Below are positions 1 through 11,056 of a DNA stretch of 64,000 bases, piece after piece. How positions within the stretch are numbered: position 1 is the first letter of the stretch; every line of letters begins with the position of its first letter. The stretch lies in contig ARYC01000233.1 of assembly GCA_000711775.1 (NCBI GenBank), positions 62,001-126,000 of the forward strand. The letters are read 5' to 3'. The translations under genes and the position numbers were made by a program. The stretch is from Oxytricha trifallax (lineage: Eukaryota > Ciliophora > Spirotrichea > Sporadotrichida > Oxytrichidae). The notes under the pieces are model-generated. The model saw only the letters and a list, made by a program, of their open reading frames with translations. It searched no databases and was not told where the DNA came from.

Positions 1-2962
1 TTTAGTTGTTATATTTAATAAAATATAACCATTATTATCATTATTTGTTCTTGAAACATATAATTAAATGTCATTTATATATAGCAAATATATAAATAAA
101 ATGTGCATATTTGATTAAATTTAAATAGAAAAGTGATAAATATATTTTAATGTATAATTTTGGATATATTTGTTATACGTTTACTAAGATTTTAAAATTA
201 TATATTAACTCAATTGTAATTTTCTTATACTAGATTCGGATTAAATTTTTTAGGTACAAAAAATTAATATTAAAATTATAACCCAAAAATTAAAATTTCA
301 ATAAAACAAACCAAAATTATTGATTTTAGGGATCTTAAGCTCCCACTAAATTTGATTTAATATAATTATATATCCCTCAATCTCAAAATAGTTATATTTA
401 TTGTATAAATTCAACTTTAATTATTATGAATATTCAATTGAACAAACTCCAAAGATTTAAGGTTTTCTTGTTAACCAAGGGCTTGTAAAAGAATAACAAG
501 TGCTGCCTCATTAATTTAAATGTTTTCAAATTTGAAATGCTAGAGATTATTAGATTAAAAAAGTTAATTCTTGGTTTAAATTTTGGATAATTTCCCCCCT
601 GAAATTGAAAGTTTTTTTCCATAAAAGCCTGAAAGGATAGTTTCTATAGCATTTTAATCAAATGGGTTTTCGTACAAGCCATTTGATACATTATTTTTAA
701 ATTTGAGACTTTCTAACTCCATTGAGAGTAGATCATTAAAAACTTAATGTTAAGCTTATTAATAATATTGATATTTCTATTATGCTTATCTTTTTTTAGA
801 ATTCATTTTTTCAAAAGCATTGTTTAATTCAAATTTAGTAAAAGTAGAGTTACTTCTGACAAAAGCAGTAAAGTAATAAAAGTTATACTCATTTAGATTT
901 AAATTTTAATAATAAATACTTGTTCTAACCGAGAAACCCCTCCCCACACCACTCCCTACCCACAACCTTATCCTTTTTCATATCGAATTATTAATCCTCG
1001 AGGTCTGAATCTACATCTTTCTTGAAATTATGATTATACAATAATAATAATAGTATTCTTAATTGATAAATTTAATTATATCACTAGAATCTGCCTATTT
1101 TTTTATTAAAATTTCATATGAAAAATATATTTAAAAAATTTCAAAAATTTAAATCTCTCAAGTCATTTAAACTCGATATGATTCGCAATATTAGTAAATA
1201 TCAATTTTTTACTTTTTAAAAATCTATATTTTTTGGAGGTGAGAGATAGATTGGGACGGGTGTGGGAAGCTTTGGGGAGGGGTGGTTAGGGATATCTCGG
1301 TTAGAACAAATACTTATTTATACACTTTATTATATTTATTATTAATTAGATGTGTATTTAATATTGCGAAAAGAAAACGTAATTTATATTTTAATTAATA
1401 AAATTTTATTAATAATATGTTTTCTTTTAATAGCCTAAATCTTTGAAGCTTAACTTATCTATTTTATAAACCCATCCACATTTTTTCTCCAATTTTATAT
1501 GATGAATTCATATTTTTCAAAGTTAACTGTTTAATGTTAGAATTTTATCTAAAAGCGCTCCCCCAAAATTCATCTATTTCGATTGCTAAAATTAATAAGC
1601 TATCAAGTTTTAAGTTTTGAATATGATCATTAGTTTTAATAAATGATGTGATTTTCTAGTGAACTACTTAATGTATAAGTTTTTGAAAAATCAGAGTCAG
1701 ACTTTTAACACTTTTTGGAATAAAATCTATAAGTTCGTGTTCAAAGTAGAATTATTGCTCAACAGAAACAGTCAAAGTCAAGGAAATCAAGTATCTATGT
1801 AATTAACTCAAATTTATAATAAAAGTTTATTGATAAATAGAATTAACTATAAAAAATGAAATCTTTATTTTAAAATTAGTACAAATTAACTGAAAATATC
1901 ATGATTTTTTAATAAAAATTAATTGTTCATCAAATTTGATTAAAATAAGTGTAGACCTTCCCCATTTGTTTTTATTTTTTAAACTCCAATTGAATTTGTT
2001 AAGAATTCCTAATAGCTTCTATATAGTATATAAATTAAAAATAATTCTTTTTTCAGAAATTAAGGTAGGTAGGTGAAAGAACTCTAATAGACTTTATAAC
2101 TGAGGCCTCTATTCAAACCACCCCCCCCTTATAAAAGGTTAAATAATTTTTTTGTAGAATATTTTTAAAGCATATAGAAAATTTTGAAAGAAGAGAAATA
2201 TTGATTTTGGAGTTAATTTACATTGAAAAATATTTAGAATTTCTGCTTAATCTTATGTATGGACTAGTATTATGGAGTAAATTAATTACAACAATTGATA
2301 AATTTTGCAGCAATTTTAAAGCTCATTTGTAATATTAACTAATACAAGAGGTACCATTAATTGCTAGCTGTAAAGCATTCCAACTTCACTTTTGATAATA
2401 TCCAAGGTTATTGGATCTCATTAATAGTTAATTTTTTTTTATTATTAACAAGGAACAAAAATTATTAAGCAGTCACAATTGGAAAATGATAATCATTTCT
2501 AAACTAAAAGTCAAAAATCATCATGATTTATATTTAATTTTTGAATTTAAAAAAAAGTGATATTAAAAAATTAACTGAAATTAATCATTAAATACTAATT
2601 CTCTTTTGAAATGTTTAGCTATCAAATTGTAGAGAAACAAAAAAGCAATTTGTCTTTAGATTTCTACCAACTAAATCTATGATTGCCTAAATATCATATC
2701 TAACTTTAAGAAAAAGTTTTCATGGCTGAGGAAAAATTACTATGTCTTCAAGAATTATTTCAAGTTTGATATAATCTAAATCCAAAGTGTTTTGATACTT
2801 CTTAGGAACATTTAATTTGAATTATTAAATAATTTTTGAACATATATAATTGTTGAAAACTCTGTAGATTACTTAATGTGCCTTTTGTAAAATTAAATCC
2901 CTTGCTTAAACATCATTGAAACAATAGCCTTGCATTTCTTTCTAGAGCCAATATATTGCAGT
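1..2962. other. AT-rich germline region without a convincing gene
   Basis: No frame shows a long, compositionally protein-like reading with TAA/TAG as Gln that could be joined by pointers or introns. Short suggestive stretches exist (for example around 1730-1800 and 2720-2770), but none is long enough to call. The stretch contains the inverted-repeat element at 909-1330 and ends at the outer TBE. It is most likely intergenic or eliminated DNA. Confidence 0.5.
909..1330. repeat. MITE-like element with imperfect terminal inverted repeats
   Basis: The left end (around 909-950) contains TTGTTCTAACCGAGA followed by a C-rich run with CCCCTCCCCA. The right end (around 1250-1330) carries the reverse complement, TCTCGGTTAGAACAA, preceded by the matching G-rich run TGGGGAGGGG. 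The ends face inward about 360 bp apart, and the interior is AT-rich with no reading frame. This looks like a non-autonomous inverted-repeat element or an IES derived from one. No clear target duplication could be fixed, so the exact ends are uncertain. Confidence 0.6.
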
Positions 2963-2965
2963 ACT

Positions 2966-3037
2966 CAAAACCCCAAAACCCCTTAATGAGGTTTGCTTTG
3001 ATTTGTAGGGAATTTGTTAGGGGTTGGGGTTATTAAT
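2966..3037 (+). repeat. Outer TBE left terminal inverted repeat
   Basis: It begins with the 17-nt telomere-like CAAAACCCCAAAACCCC and pairs with 11057-11134. Compared with the right copy it lacks 6 nt (ATAAGT) after GAGGTTT, so it is 72 rather than 78 nt. Confidence 0.92.
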
Positions 3038-3720
3038 AGGTTTTAATGTGAAATTTATAGTAAACATTTTTAATTTAATCACTCAAAATACACTTTTGGA
3101 TCATGTGGGAGAGGTCTGAAGTTTATCTTACTTAACCTCAACTCTATCTGCTGTATTGATATGTCTGATCTTGAGTTTGGTTTAATTATTATTGACTCTG
3201 CCATTTGTTTAATTGATTTAGATACTCTTGTTATGTCAATAAATTTGCTTTATTCTTTGTTTCGCATCCTTTTCACACCTTGTTGAGTAGTAATCTTTGC
3301 GAGGTATATCGCACTCTATTATTATTGCTGCTAAAGCCCACACATCCCACTAAAAGTCTCCATCTCTCCAGTCTTCTCTTTCTGGATAGTACCCTTGCGT
3401 TCCCATTACAGTTCCAAGCCTTGATACTTCCACTCTTTAGGCTCTGTTGAAATCGATTATTGCTACTATTACAGGTGAGAAGTTTATCATTATATTTTCT
3501 GGCTTCATATCTCTGTGAACAAACCCTAACTTATGAAGCTCTTTATTACCTTATACGGTCTGAGTTGCTATTTATCCAATTACTTATGATTCCTTTGATC
3601 AGTAATGAAATCTCTGAGGGTCATTTCATATAGAGGCAGTCTAAAAGCAACATAATCCTTGGCAAGGAGAACAGCATCTAACTTGATTAAGTAACTACAC
3701 TCTTTAAACTTTGCTTGAGT

Positions 3721-3805
3721 CAAAACCCCAAAACCCCTTAGTGAGGTTTATAAGTGCTTTGATTTGTAGGGTATTGTTGGGGTCTTATTGGGGTTAGTAG
3801 AGAAA
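3721..3805 (+). repeat. Inner TBE left terminal inverted repeat
   Basis: 85 nt starting CAAAACCCCAAAACCCC, matched by the reverse complement of 7756-7840 with one mismatch. The left flank ends in GAGT. Confidence 0.93.
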
Positions 3806-3859
3806 ATGCAGGCTTTTTGTGAATTTAATGAATATTTAATGAGTATTATTGTATTTAAT

Positions 3860-5306
3860 TCAAACAAATTTTATCTGCTTATCTTTGTGGTACCTCTTGA
3901 ATCTAGCACTCTTGAGTGCTTCATGTATGTCTTCTAGCGATTATCTTGGATAAGCTGGAGCTCTCACGATTATCATCTCTACAAGCTTCTTGATTTCATT
4001 GCAGACATCTTCCTGTTGTATATGTTTAGAAGCCAAACTTATTGATTATTTTTCGTGCTTTGTTCCAAAGTAAGACATATTTTCCATATCGCACTCTAAG
4101 ATTATGGCAGCAACTGCCCATACATCCCATTAAACAGAGCCATTAGTCCACTTCTCCCTGATTGGAAAGTATCCTGGAGTGCCAAGCACCTTAGCCAAAG
4201 TCACAATTTCTTATCTTATAGCTCTATTGAAATCAATGACTACAATTTCTAAAGAACAGAGATTTAACATAACATTTTCAGGCTTCAAATCTCTATGTAC
4301 ATACCCAAGTTCATGGAGCTCTAAACACCCTTAATCATTTCTGACAGTATCTCATTTAAATCATCTGGGTATCTATTATGATAGAGATACTCTCTTAAAG
4401 TCATTTCAAACTTTTTCAGTCATAATGCAACAAAGCCATGCCCAAGAATAACTCCATCAAGTCTAAGCAAGTTCTTAAACTATTTTTTCTAAGCCTCCCT
4501 CAGTATTATGTATTCATTTGCAAATTCATTTTGATACTGCTCATTTTTAATGAGATACTTGAAAGGATATACTTTGTAAGCATACTCATCACCACTATCA
4601 GCTTAGCCTTGTTTGGCAAGTCAAAATGCAAGTAATTTTCAATACAGCTTTCAATATCAATTGCATTCAATGCAGGTATATACATAGCTCTCTCTTAAAG
4701 ACATGCTACAAGAGTACCATTTGCTGGCTAATTCATTGATTCAAAACGCTTCTGCCTCTTGAGCCTTTCCTCCTGTTCTCTTTATGACTCAAGAGAATTA
4801 TTTTTTCTTTTAGCAGGTATAAGCTTTTAAGTTTCTTTATCTTTAATTAGGAATTCACTTAAGTGGTGCTTTTGCATATGCCTCTTTACTTTGGCTGAGT
4901 GAGTATAAGACTTCATGCATGTTGTGCATTGGTACCTTCCATCCACTTTGTCATGTTTAAAATAAATCTTGGCTTTGCCAGAATGTACTTCTTTAATGTG
5001 CCTCTTCAAGCTCGACTCAGTTGAGAAGAAATTTTAGCAGTCTTCACATTAAAATGTTTTAATTTTTTCAATTGGTTGCTGTTCCTTATCTTCCTCAACC
5101 AATTCAACTTATATTTAAACTCCTATCTCTGCACTCTACTTCTTGTTTTAAACTTATATTTTAAAGACCTCAGCTTCAAACTCTAGAGCTCTTAGCTCAA
5201 CCTCCTTTTCAATATAAATTACTTCTGGTTTCTTGGAGGAGCCAAAGTTGAGTAATGATTGACCTGTTCCAAGAGAAACTGCCTTACGATTTAAGTTGGA
5301 CGCCAT
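3860..5306 (-). pseudogene. Inner TBE zinc-finger/kinase-like protein, frameshifted
   Basis: Start ATG at 5306, TGA at 3860-3862. Two zinc-finger units near the N-terminus include CTTCMKSYTH with the H-x4-H spacing (around 4880-4930). The kinase-like part has HRDLKPENVML (around 4260-4310) and a GTPGY motif as in kinase activation segments. DFNRA replaces DFG, so activity as a normal kinase is doubtful. The reading frame changes twice (near 4590-4640 and near 4313-4330), and an in-frame TGA interrupts 'FVAL-stop-LKKFE' around 4420. The region between ATG and the 22-kDa-type start forms a divergent promoter zone. Confidence 0.85.
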
Positions 5307-5872
5307 GTTTAAATTCAAATTTAAATTTCTATTATAAAGCTCTAATAACTATTCTGGCTATAGTCACTCTGTATAGGAGTTGATACGACAACAATTATGG
5401 TTGAATATAAGGTGTTAGAGATCATATTTATGCTTTGTTTATAAATTTAATTTTTCTAATTTCATACTTAATAATTTCGATTTAGGTACCAACTAAGTAT
5501 AAAATTGAGTTGGTACTGGTACCAATTAGGTTTTGAACCATTTTGGAACTTTTCCATTAAAACCTCATTAGTTTAAAACTTGGTACTAATTAAGTTTTGG
5601 TACTATTAAATTGGTACCAATTAAATTTAAACGAATTTAGTACCGGTACTAATTAAATTTAAACAAATTTAGTACTAATTTAATGGAACTAAATTGATAA
5701 TAATGGAGCTCCATCTCTAAAGTTTGATACAGCTTCTGCCAGCTTTCTCCACGTATCCTTACCAGGTTGACCTCCTATAAGATGCCCATATTTAATACTA
5801 AGATTTTTAATAGTAGGATCCAGAACTCTATATATTATAATTTGAAATTCAATAAGAAGAGAAGGAACAAGG
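5307..5872. promoter_or_regulatory. Divergent intergenic region of inner TBE with short repeats
   Basis: Lies between the diverging kinase-type and 22-kDa-type genes. Around 5480-5700 it holds several copies of a GGTACTAATTAA/GGTACCAATTAA motif in both orientations, mixed with AAATTTAAAC. The equivalent region of the outer element holds a different repeat. Probably promoter or binding-site material of the element; function is inferred only from position. Confidence 0.5.
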
Positions 5873-6667
5873 ATGGAATCTATAAGTACTGCAATGAAGA
5901 GGCTTGAAGCTTAAGAAATGATCTCAAGATTTAGAAGCAAGGAAGATCTCTATCGATACCTCACTTAGCATGGTAAGCATGTGACATATACTTAATCATA
6001 TACTATAGTGGGTTTATTCCTTCCAACGATGGAAGGTACCAAAATTTCATTCTTAAAAGCTATACTCTGCGATGAGAAGAAAGCCTTATAAAACAATGAA
6101 ATAAAGTTGATAGATATACCAAACTAACTACCCAGAGATTTCAGTCACTAATCTCTACGAGGATGCGATGAATGATGAAGAGTTGGTTGTTTATCTTCCT
6201 ACCAAGAAACAACTCTCCAACAAGCTTCCAGAAAGGAGCTTCTTCTTTGGTGTTCTTGGCACTTTAAGAGAGAGTTATCTCAAAGAGATCATTGAAGAAG
6301 CTCACAAAAAACGCTACTCTATTTCTCCTGAAGATTTAAAGAAGCAAGGCATACTAATAAGTGAGGCCTGGCTCGCTGAGCTTAAGAAGCATCCTTACCT
6401 CTCTAGTAAGCATTGATTTATAACTTTATAGGGAAATCTGGGACTGGTATATTCCTAATGAAAGAGAATGCAAAGGTTCACAGAGAGAGAAAGTCATAGA
6501 AAATATATGAAGTTAGCAAGAGACTTTATAAAGATGTTTAAAAGCCAGATGAAATGAATATAGATGCAGGTGCTGGCACTAAGAGAAGAAACATGGGCCC
6601 AGGCAAGCCATAAGAAGAGGAGAAGAAAGAGAAGCCAAATCCCTTTCTGGGTTAATTTAATATGTGA
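5873..6667 (+). pseudogene. Inner TBE 22-kDa-type protein, broken by a 4-nt duplication
   Basis: Same protein family as 9215-10002. ATG at 5873, TGA at 6665-6667. A tandem duplication of AACT near 6122-6129 shifts the frame between the N-terminal part and the part restarting at MNDEELVVYL (6168). Near the 3' end a 26-nt GT...AG intron (6406-6431) removes a TGA and restores the frame into the lysine/glutamate-rich tail. Without the duplication the length would be 254 codons plus stop. Function of this family is unknown. Confidence 0.85.
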
Positions 6668-6673
6668 ATATAT

Positions 6674-7738
6674 TCATTCGTTTAAATCTAAAACTTATTT
6701 ATAAACATTCATTCTTCCCTCTCTAGCACAAATTGTTGTCTTATCTATGCTCACTCTCTTACAGCTGCTTCGAATTAAGTCAACTGTATCGATGGGCAAG
6801 TCATGCATAAGATGATACAGCAGCAGCTTCTTGTAGTGAGTCTTGATTTAGCTCCAGTAGAATTCAATTCCATTAAATTAGGGGCTATAAGGAACGTTGT
6901 ATACAGGAGTTATGTTTAACTCTTCATAAGCTTTCTTAGACTCCTTAGTCTTATGAACTGAAAGGTTATCAACAAACAGGATGATCTCTTGGTTACTATA
7001 CTTCTCTCTGAGCTTATGTAGGAACTCTATATACTACTCTCGCTTAATAGAGCGAGGGTGAATAACATAACTCTCTAAGCCTGAATCTTCACTTATACCA
7101 GCTAAAATTGCATGGGTGACTACCTTCACTTTTTAGTCATAAACTTCTATATTATCATACTTCTTATACCAAGACTTATTAATAAAAGTGTTGAAGGTGA
7201 ATACAGCTTCATCAGCGTGTATGAACTTGATGTTATTAGTAATAGCCCTCTGCATTTAATCATATATATAGTTTAAATTATTACTATAAAATGGCACTGT
7301 AAAATCAATCACTCTCTTCACTCTGTTGACAGTCTTGAAAGTAATACCATTTCTTCTATAAATATTGGCTATAGTCTAAGGAGAGATACGCATGTCAGGA
7401 AACTTGCGATGAAACATCACAGCTCGCTAGTCTAATGGAAAGTGTGCCCAATACTTCAAAGTCTTTGAGTCGCAGAGGTAGTCAATATGGTGCTGTGAGA
7501 ACTTTTATTTTCTTGCAGGATGCTTTCAAGTGCCTGAATTAAAATGCTAAACAGCTAACATGCAGTGATACCTAACAGTAGAGGCACTCTTGTGTAAGAG
7601 CTTTGCTATAGCTGCATAATTCAGTACTGGTTTGACTTAATCTATATTAATACTCGTACCATACCTAAGCTTAAGCAGTAAATCTAAATATTTCTCATCA
7701 TATATAGACCCTAAATTTCGCTAATTTCTATTTCTCAT
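6674..7738 (-). pseudogene. Inner TBE DDE transposase (42-kDa type) with one in-frame TGA
   Basis: Frame from ATG at 7738 to TGA at 6674-6676, 354 codons. It belongs to the mariner/IS630-like D,D34E superfamily. The first Asp lies in IHADEAVFTF, the second in LFVDNLSVHK, and the Glu in SPQFNGIEFYW, with 34 residues between the last two, as in Tc1/mariner enzymes. An N-terminal helix-turn-helix-like part precedes it. A single TGA at 7526-7528 (after 'NSGT') interrupts an otherwise intact frame. The outer copy's sequence around this site does not have TGA. The enzyme family catalyses cut-and-paste transposition and, in oxytrichids, is implicated in genome rearrangement. Confidence 0.88.
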
Positions 7739-7755
7739 ATTGCAAATTGGCCTAA

Positions 7756-7840
7756 TTTCTCTACTAACCCCAATAAGACCCCAACTATACCCTACAAATC
7801 AAAGCACTTATAAACCTCACTAAGGGGTTTTGGGGTTTTG
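7756..7840 (-). repeat. Inner TBE right terminal inverted repeat
   Basis: Reverse complement of 3721-3805 with one mismatch; ends GGGGTTTTGGGGTTTTG. The right flank reads ATTGAGTACTT. Confidence 0.93.
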
Positions 7841-8648
7841 ATTGAGTACTTGATACTCATATGTAAACTCCATCTAATATTTATCATCACTTAAGAGATA
7901 GTTGAAAGGATAAACCTTGTAAGCATATTGATGATCATTGATAATTTTCTTATCAAAGAAATCTTCTAATATTAGGTAGCTTAAAAGAGAAGTATCGAGG
8001 TCAATTTAAGCAAGAACAGGTATTTTCTTGTATTGAATCTTGATCATAATTTTGATATTTCAGAAGTCAGTTTGTTGCGTGTCTTCCTAACGTACTCTAA
8101 CTCTCTTGCTTATTCAGGCACTACGACCTTAGAATATTCCCTCGCTTTTCTTTTGTTGAGAAGCTTCAGCTCAACTTCATGATTCTCAACTTCTATATCT
8201 TTCTTGTGAGATTTTAATAGATGCTTCTTCAAGTCTCTTGCTCGAGAGTATTGCTTATGGCACTCAAAGCAGTCATAGTTTCCATCTATTTCATCATGCT
8301 TTAAGTATACAGTGGGCTTGGCTTCTCTATGCTCTTTCTTATGTCTGTACCAGCTTGATTTATGAGCAAAATCTCTCTCACATAGCTCACAAAAATAGAC
8401 TTCAGCTTCTTCAGTTTGTATAGGAATTTCATTAATACCTTTCTCCTCCTCTCTGTCTCCCACACACTTGTTTGCCATTTATTTTCTATTATTAATTTCT
8501 ATTTTAATAACAGAGACCTCAAGTGATAGCTCTGGTAGTTCCTTATGAGAGTTCATCTCACAGCTATCACACTTTTTATTGACGCCAAAGGTAAGTATCA
8601 ATTAGTTTGATGGAAGTGCTGTTGTTTTTTTAAAATGTTAGCGCTCAT

Positions 8649-9214
8649 ATTTAAATTTGAATTTAAAATTATAAAAAATGCCTCAATAACTCAGAGCTTA
8701 TATGAGAGCTTTGCAACCCTATAAGTTTCAAGGGAGGTTTTTAGCGTATTAGCGAAGAAAAATGAACACTAAGAGACGATCCAGCTCTACATATGGGTGA
8801 GGAAGTAACCATTTTTACTTTCAATAATAAGTTGATTATAGTACATAAAGATTTAGAGGGTGCACCTAATTAAGTACGTACTGCTTTAGGAGGTATTTTG
8901 TGATTTTATGATTAAAATTAGGGTGCTCCTAATTAAGTACTAGCTTTAATTAATGCTCCTAATTAAGTACTAGCATTTTAGGAGCTGCTCCTAATTAAGT
9001 ACGTACCAATTAAAATTTAAAAATATGGAACTATAACAGTAGAAATTGATATCAATCTCTCAAGTTAAAAACAAGTTCTCAAAACCTTCTCCATATCCTT
9101 CTTAGAGGTTGACCTTCCTTAGGATGCCCATATTTAATAGTAAGTCTTACAGAGATAAATAATTGAAATCAATAAACTTAAATTTGAATATCATTTAATA
9201 GATCTGTAAACAAG
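8649..9214. promoter_or_regulatory. Divergent intergenic region of outer TBE with TGCTCCTAATTAAGTAC repeats
   Basis: Around 8860-9010 there are four copies of a motif close to (T)GCTCCTAATTAAGTAC, the first as GTGCACCTAATTAAGTAC, spaced 25-70 nt apart, some followed by GTAC or TAGC. They sit between the divergent kinase-type and 22-kDa-type genes. Possible promoter or protein-binding repeats; the inner element has another motif in the same place. Confidence 0.55.
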
Positions 9215-10002
9215 ATGGAGTCAATGAATGATGCAATTAAAAGAGTGCAAGCACAAGAATTGGTTCAGAGATTTAGAAGCAAGGAGGATTTGCATCGCTA
9301 CCTGGTACAGCAAGGTAATGAACTCATAGTAACTCATTCTGATTATATAGTTGGTTTGTTCTTGCCAACGATGGAAGGTGCCAAAATTTCATTTCTAAGG
9401 GCGATTCTCTGCGAAGAGAACAAAGCAATGAAAACTTAAGATGTAAAGTTTGCAGAGATTCCAAACTATCCAGAAATCTTTTTGACTAACTTATATGATG
9501 ATGCTATGAATGACCCAAAGGTTTCGCTGTACCTGCAAACTAAGAAGCAGTTGTCAAATAAACTGCCTGAAAGAAACTATTTCTTTGGCATACTTGCAAC
9601 TATCAAAGGTGATTACTTGAAAGAAATTATTCAAGAATCTCATAAGAAAAGGTACAGCATCTCTTCAGAAGATAAGGACAAACAAGGGATCAAGATAAGT
9701 GAGAGCTGGCTATCAGAGCTGCAGAAGCACCCTTATATTTCAAGTAAGATTTGTAGCTTAACTCTTTAGAAAAATCTGGTACTGGCATCTTCTTGATGAA
9801 GGAATAGAGCAAGCTTCACAGAGAGCGAAAGTCGCAGACAAAGTATGAAGTTAGCAAGAGACTTTATTCAAATATTTAGCCTCCAGAGTCAATGAACATA
9901 GATGCAGGAGCTGGCAGCAAGAGAAGAAACTTAGGAGGAGGGAAGCAAGAAGTAGAAGAAAAGAAAGAGAAGCCAGCTCCCACTAAAGAATTTTAAATGT
10001 GA
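9215..10002 (+). CDS. Outer TBE 22-kDa-type protein, intact with a 26-nt intron
   Basis: ATG at 9215, TGA at 10000-10002. Reading continues through Gln codon TAA near 9437. A 26-nt GT...AG intron (9744-9769) then joins a Lys/Glu-rich C-terminus (RERKSQTKYE, KKEKPAP). 788 nt minus 26 gives 253 residues plus stop. The intron sits at the same place and has the same length in the inner copy, which supports it. It is the only one of the six TBE genes here without a frame lesion. No known domain; the role in transposition is unknown. The gene name used for TBEs is the 22-kDa ORF; the reading with the intron would be larger. Confidence 0.9.
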
Positions 10003-10011
10003 CTTATATAT

Positions 10012-11053
10012 TCATTAACTTAACTACAAAACTTATTTATATACATTCACTCTCCCTTCTTTAGCACACTTTTATGCCAACTAATTATCAACTCTCTTAG
10101 CTGAACTTTTAATAAAGTCTACTGTATCGATAGGTAGGTCATGCATCAAGTGGTATAGCAGCAGTTTCTTGTAATGACCTTTTAATATACCCCAGTAGAA
10201 CTCAATTCCATTAAAATATGGACTGTAAGGTACGTTGAACACTGGCGTTATTCTAAGTTGCTCATAACTCTTCCTTGTTTCTTTAGTCTTATGAACAGAA
10301 AGATTATCAACAAACAGTATAATCTCTTATTAAGGATACTTCTCTCTCAGCTGCTCTGTCTTAATAGAGCGAGGATGAATAAGATAAGTTTCTAAACCAG
10401 TATCCTCACTAATACCTCCAAGAATTGCAATTGTTTATACCTTGACATTCTAGTCATATACTTCTATATTGCTTAGCCTCTTATACCAAGACTTCTAGAT
10501 GAAAGTGTTGAATGTAATCACAGCCTCGTCAGCATGAATAAACTTAATATTATTCTATTTGGCTCTGCATTTAATTATAAATATAATTTAATTTGTTATT
10601 GTAAAATTGCAGAGTGAAATATATTACTCTCTTGATACGATTTACGCCTTTGTAAGATATACTGTTTCGTTTATAAATGTGTTCAACAGATTATGTAGAG
10701 ATCTTCAACTCAGGGAACTGGCGGTGAAACATAATAGCTCGTTAGTCGAGAGAGAAGTGAGCCCAATACTTCAAAGTTTTTTCATTAATAAGATAGTCAA
10801 TATGCTTCTATAGAAACTTTGACTCCCTCTTAGGCTTAGAATTTAGCTACTATTGCTTTAATTATAGTGCTATAAGACATTGGGAGCGAACATTTGACGG
10901 ACTACGCTTTAAGAGTAGTGCAATAGACTTATAGTTCAGAACTGGTTTGACTTATTCACAATACATATCACATCCATAACGCAGTTTAAACACTAAATCT
11001 ATATACTCTTCATCATAAATAGACCCCAAAAGCTTGATATTTTAGTCTCGCAT
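10012..11053 (-). pseudogene. Outer TBE DDE transposase, frameshifted
   Basis: ATG at 11053, TGA at 10012-10014. N-terminus and C-terminus are in different frames because 2 nt are missing after MQSQI, just before the first catalytic Asp block (FIHADEAVITF). The remaining DDE blocks are present: LFVDNLSVHK and NGIEFYW, 34 residues apart. Compared with the inner copy, seven codons are missing in frame between ...IKTEQ and LREKY. Most of the protein is still recognisable, so decay is recent or limited. Confidence 0.87.
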
Positions 11054-11056
11054 TTA

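Larger units (their letters stand above)
3721..7840. mobile_element. Inner TBE transposon nested in the outer TBE
   Basis: A 4,120-nt TBE with 85-nt terminal inverted repeats that differ at one position. It is inserted in the kinase part of the outer element's zinc-finger/kinase gene, in the same orientation. Its gene order equals that of the outer element. All three genes are broken: two frameshifts plus a TGA in the kinase gene, a 4-nt duplication in the 22-kDa-type gene, and one in-frame TGA in the transposase. It differs from the outer copy in its terminal repeats (TTAGTGAGG versus TTAATGAGG), so the two belong to different TBE subfamilies. Confidence 0.95.
3083..8648 (-). pseudogene. TBE zinc-finger/kinase-like protein, decayed and split by inner TBE
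   Basis: Start ATG at 8648, TGA at 3083-3085; the inner TBE occupies 3721-7840. The N-terminal part has two C2H2 zinc fingers (around 8250-8400: CELC...HxxxH and CFEC...HxxxxH). The C-terminal part is protein-kinase-like: the catalytic-loop motif HRDMKPEN lies around 3510-3530, and DFNRA stands where DFG is expected. Besides the insertion I count at least four frame changes: near an A-run after codon 8, near 8060, and two around 3550-3700. This is the gene known in TBEs as the 57-kDa ORF. It cannot give one protein as it stands. Confidence 0.85.

Noticed and set aside
2966-3000. True chromosome telomere or nanochromosome end
   Set aside because: The C4A4 units are only two per site, form matched inverted repeats with a 3-nt target duplication at the outer element, and bound transposon genes. 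They are TBE ends.
8238-8423. Plus-strand open frame within the outer TBE zinc-finger region
   Set aside because: It is antisense to a well-supported double C2H2 zinc-finger reading on the minus strand.
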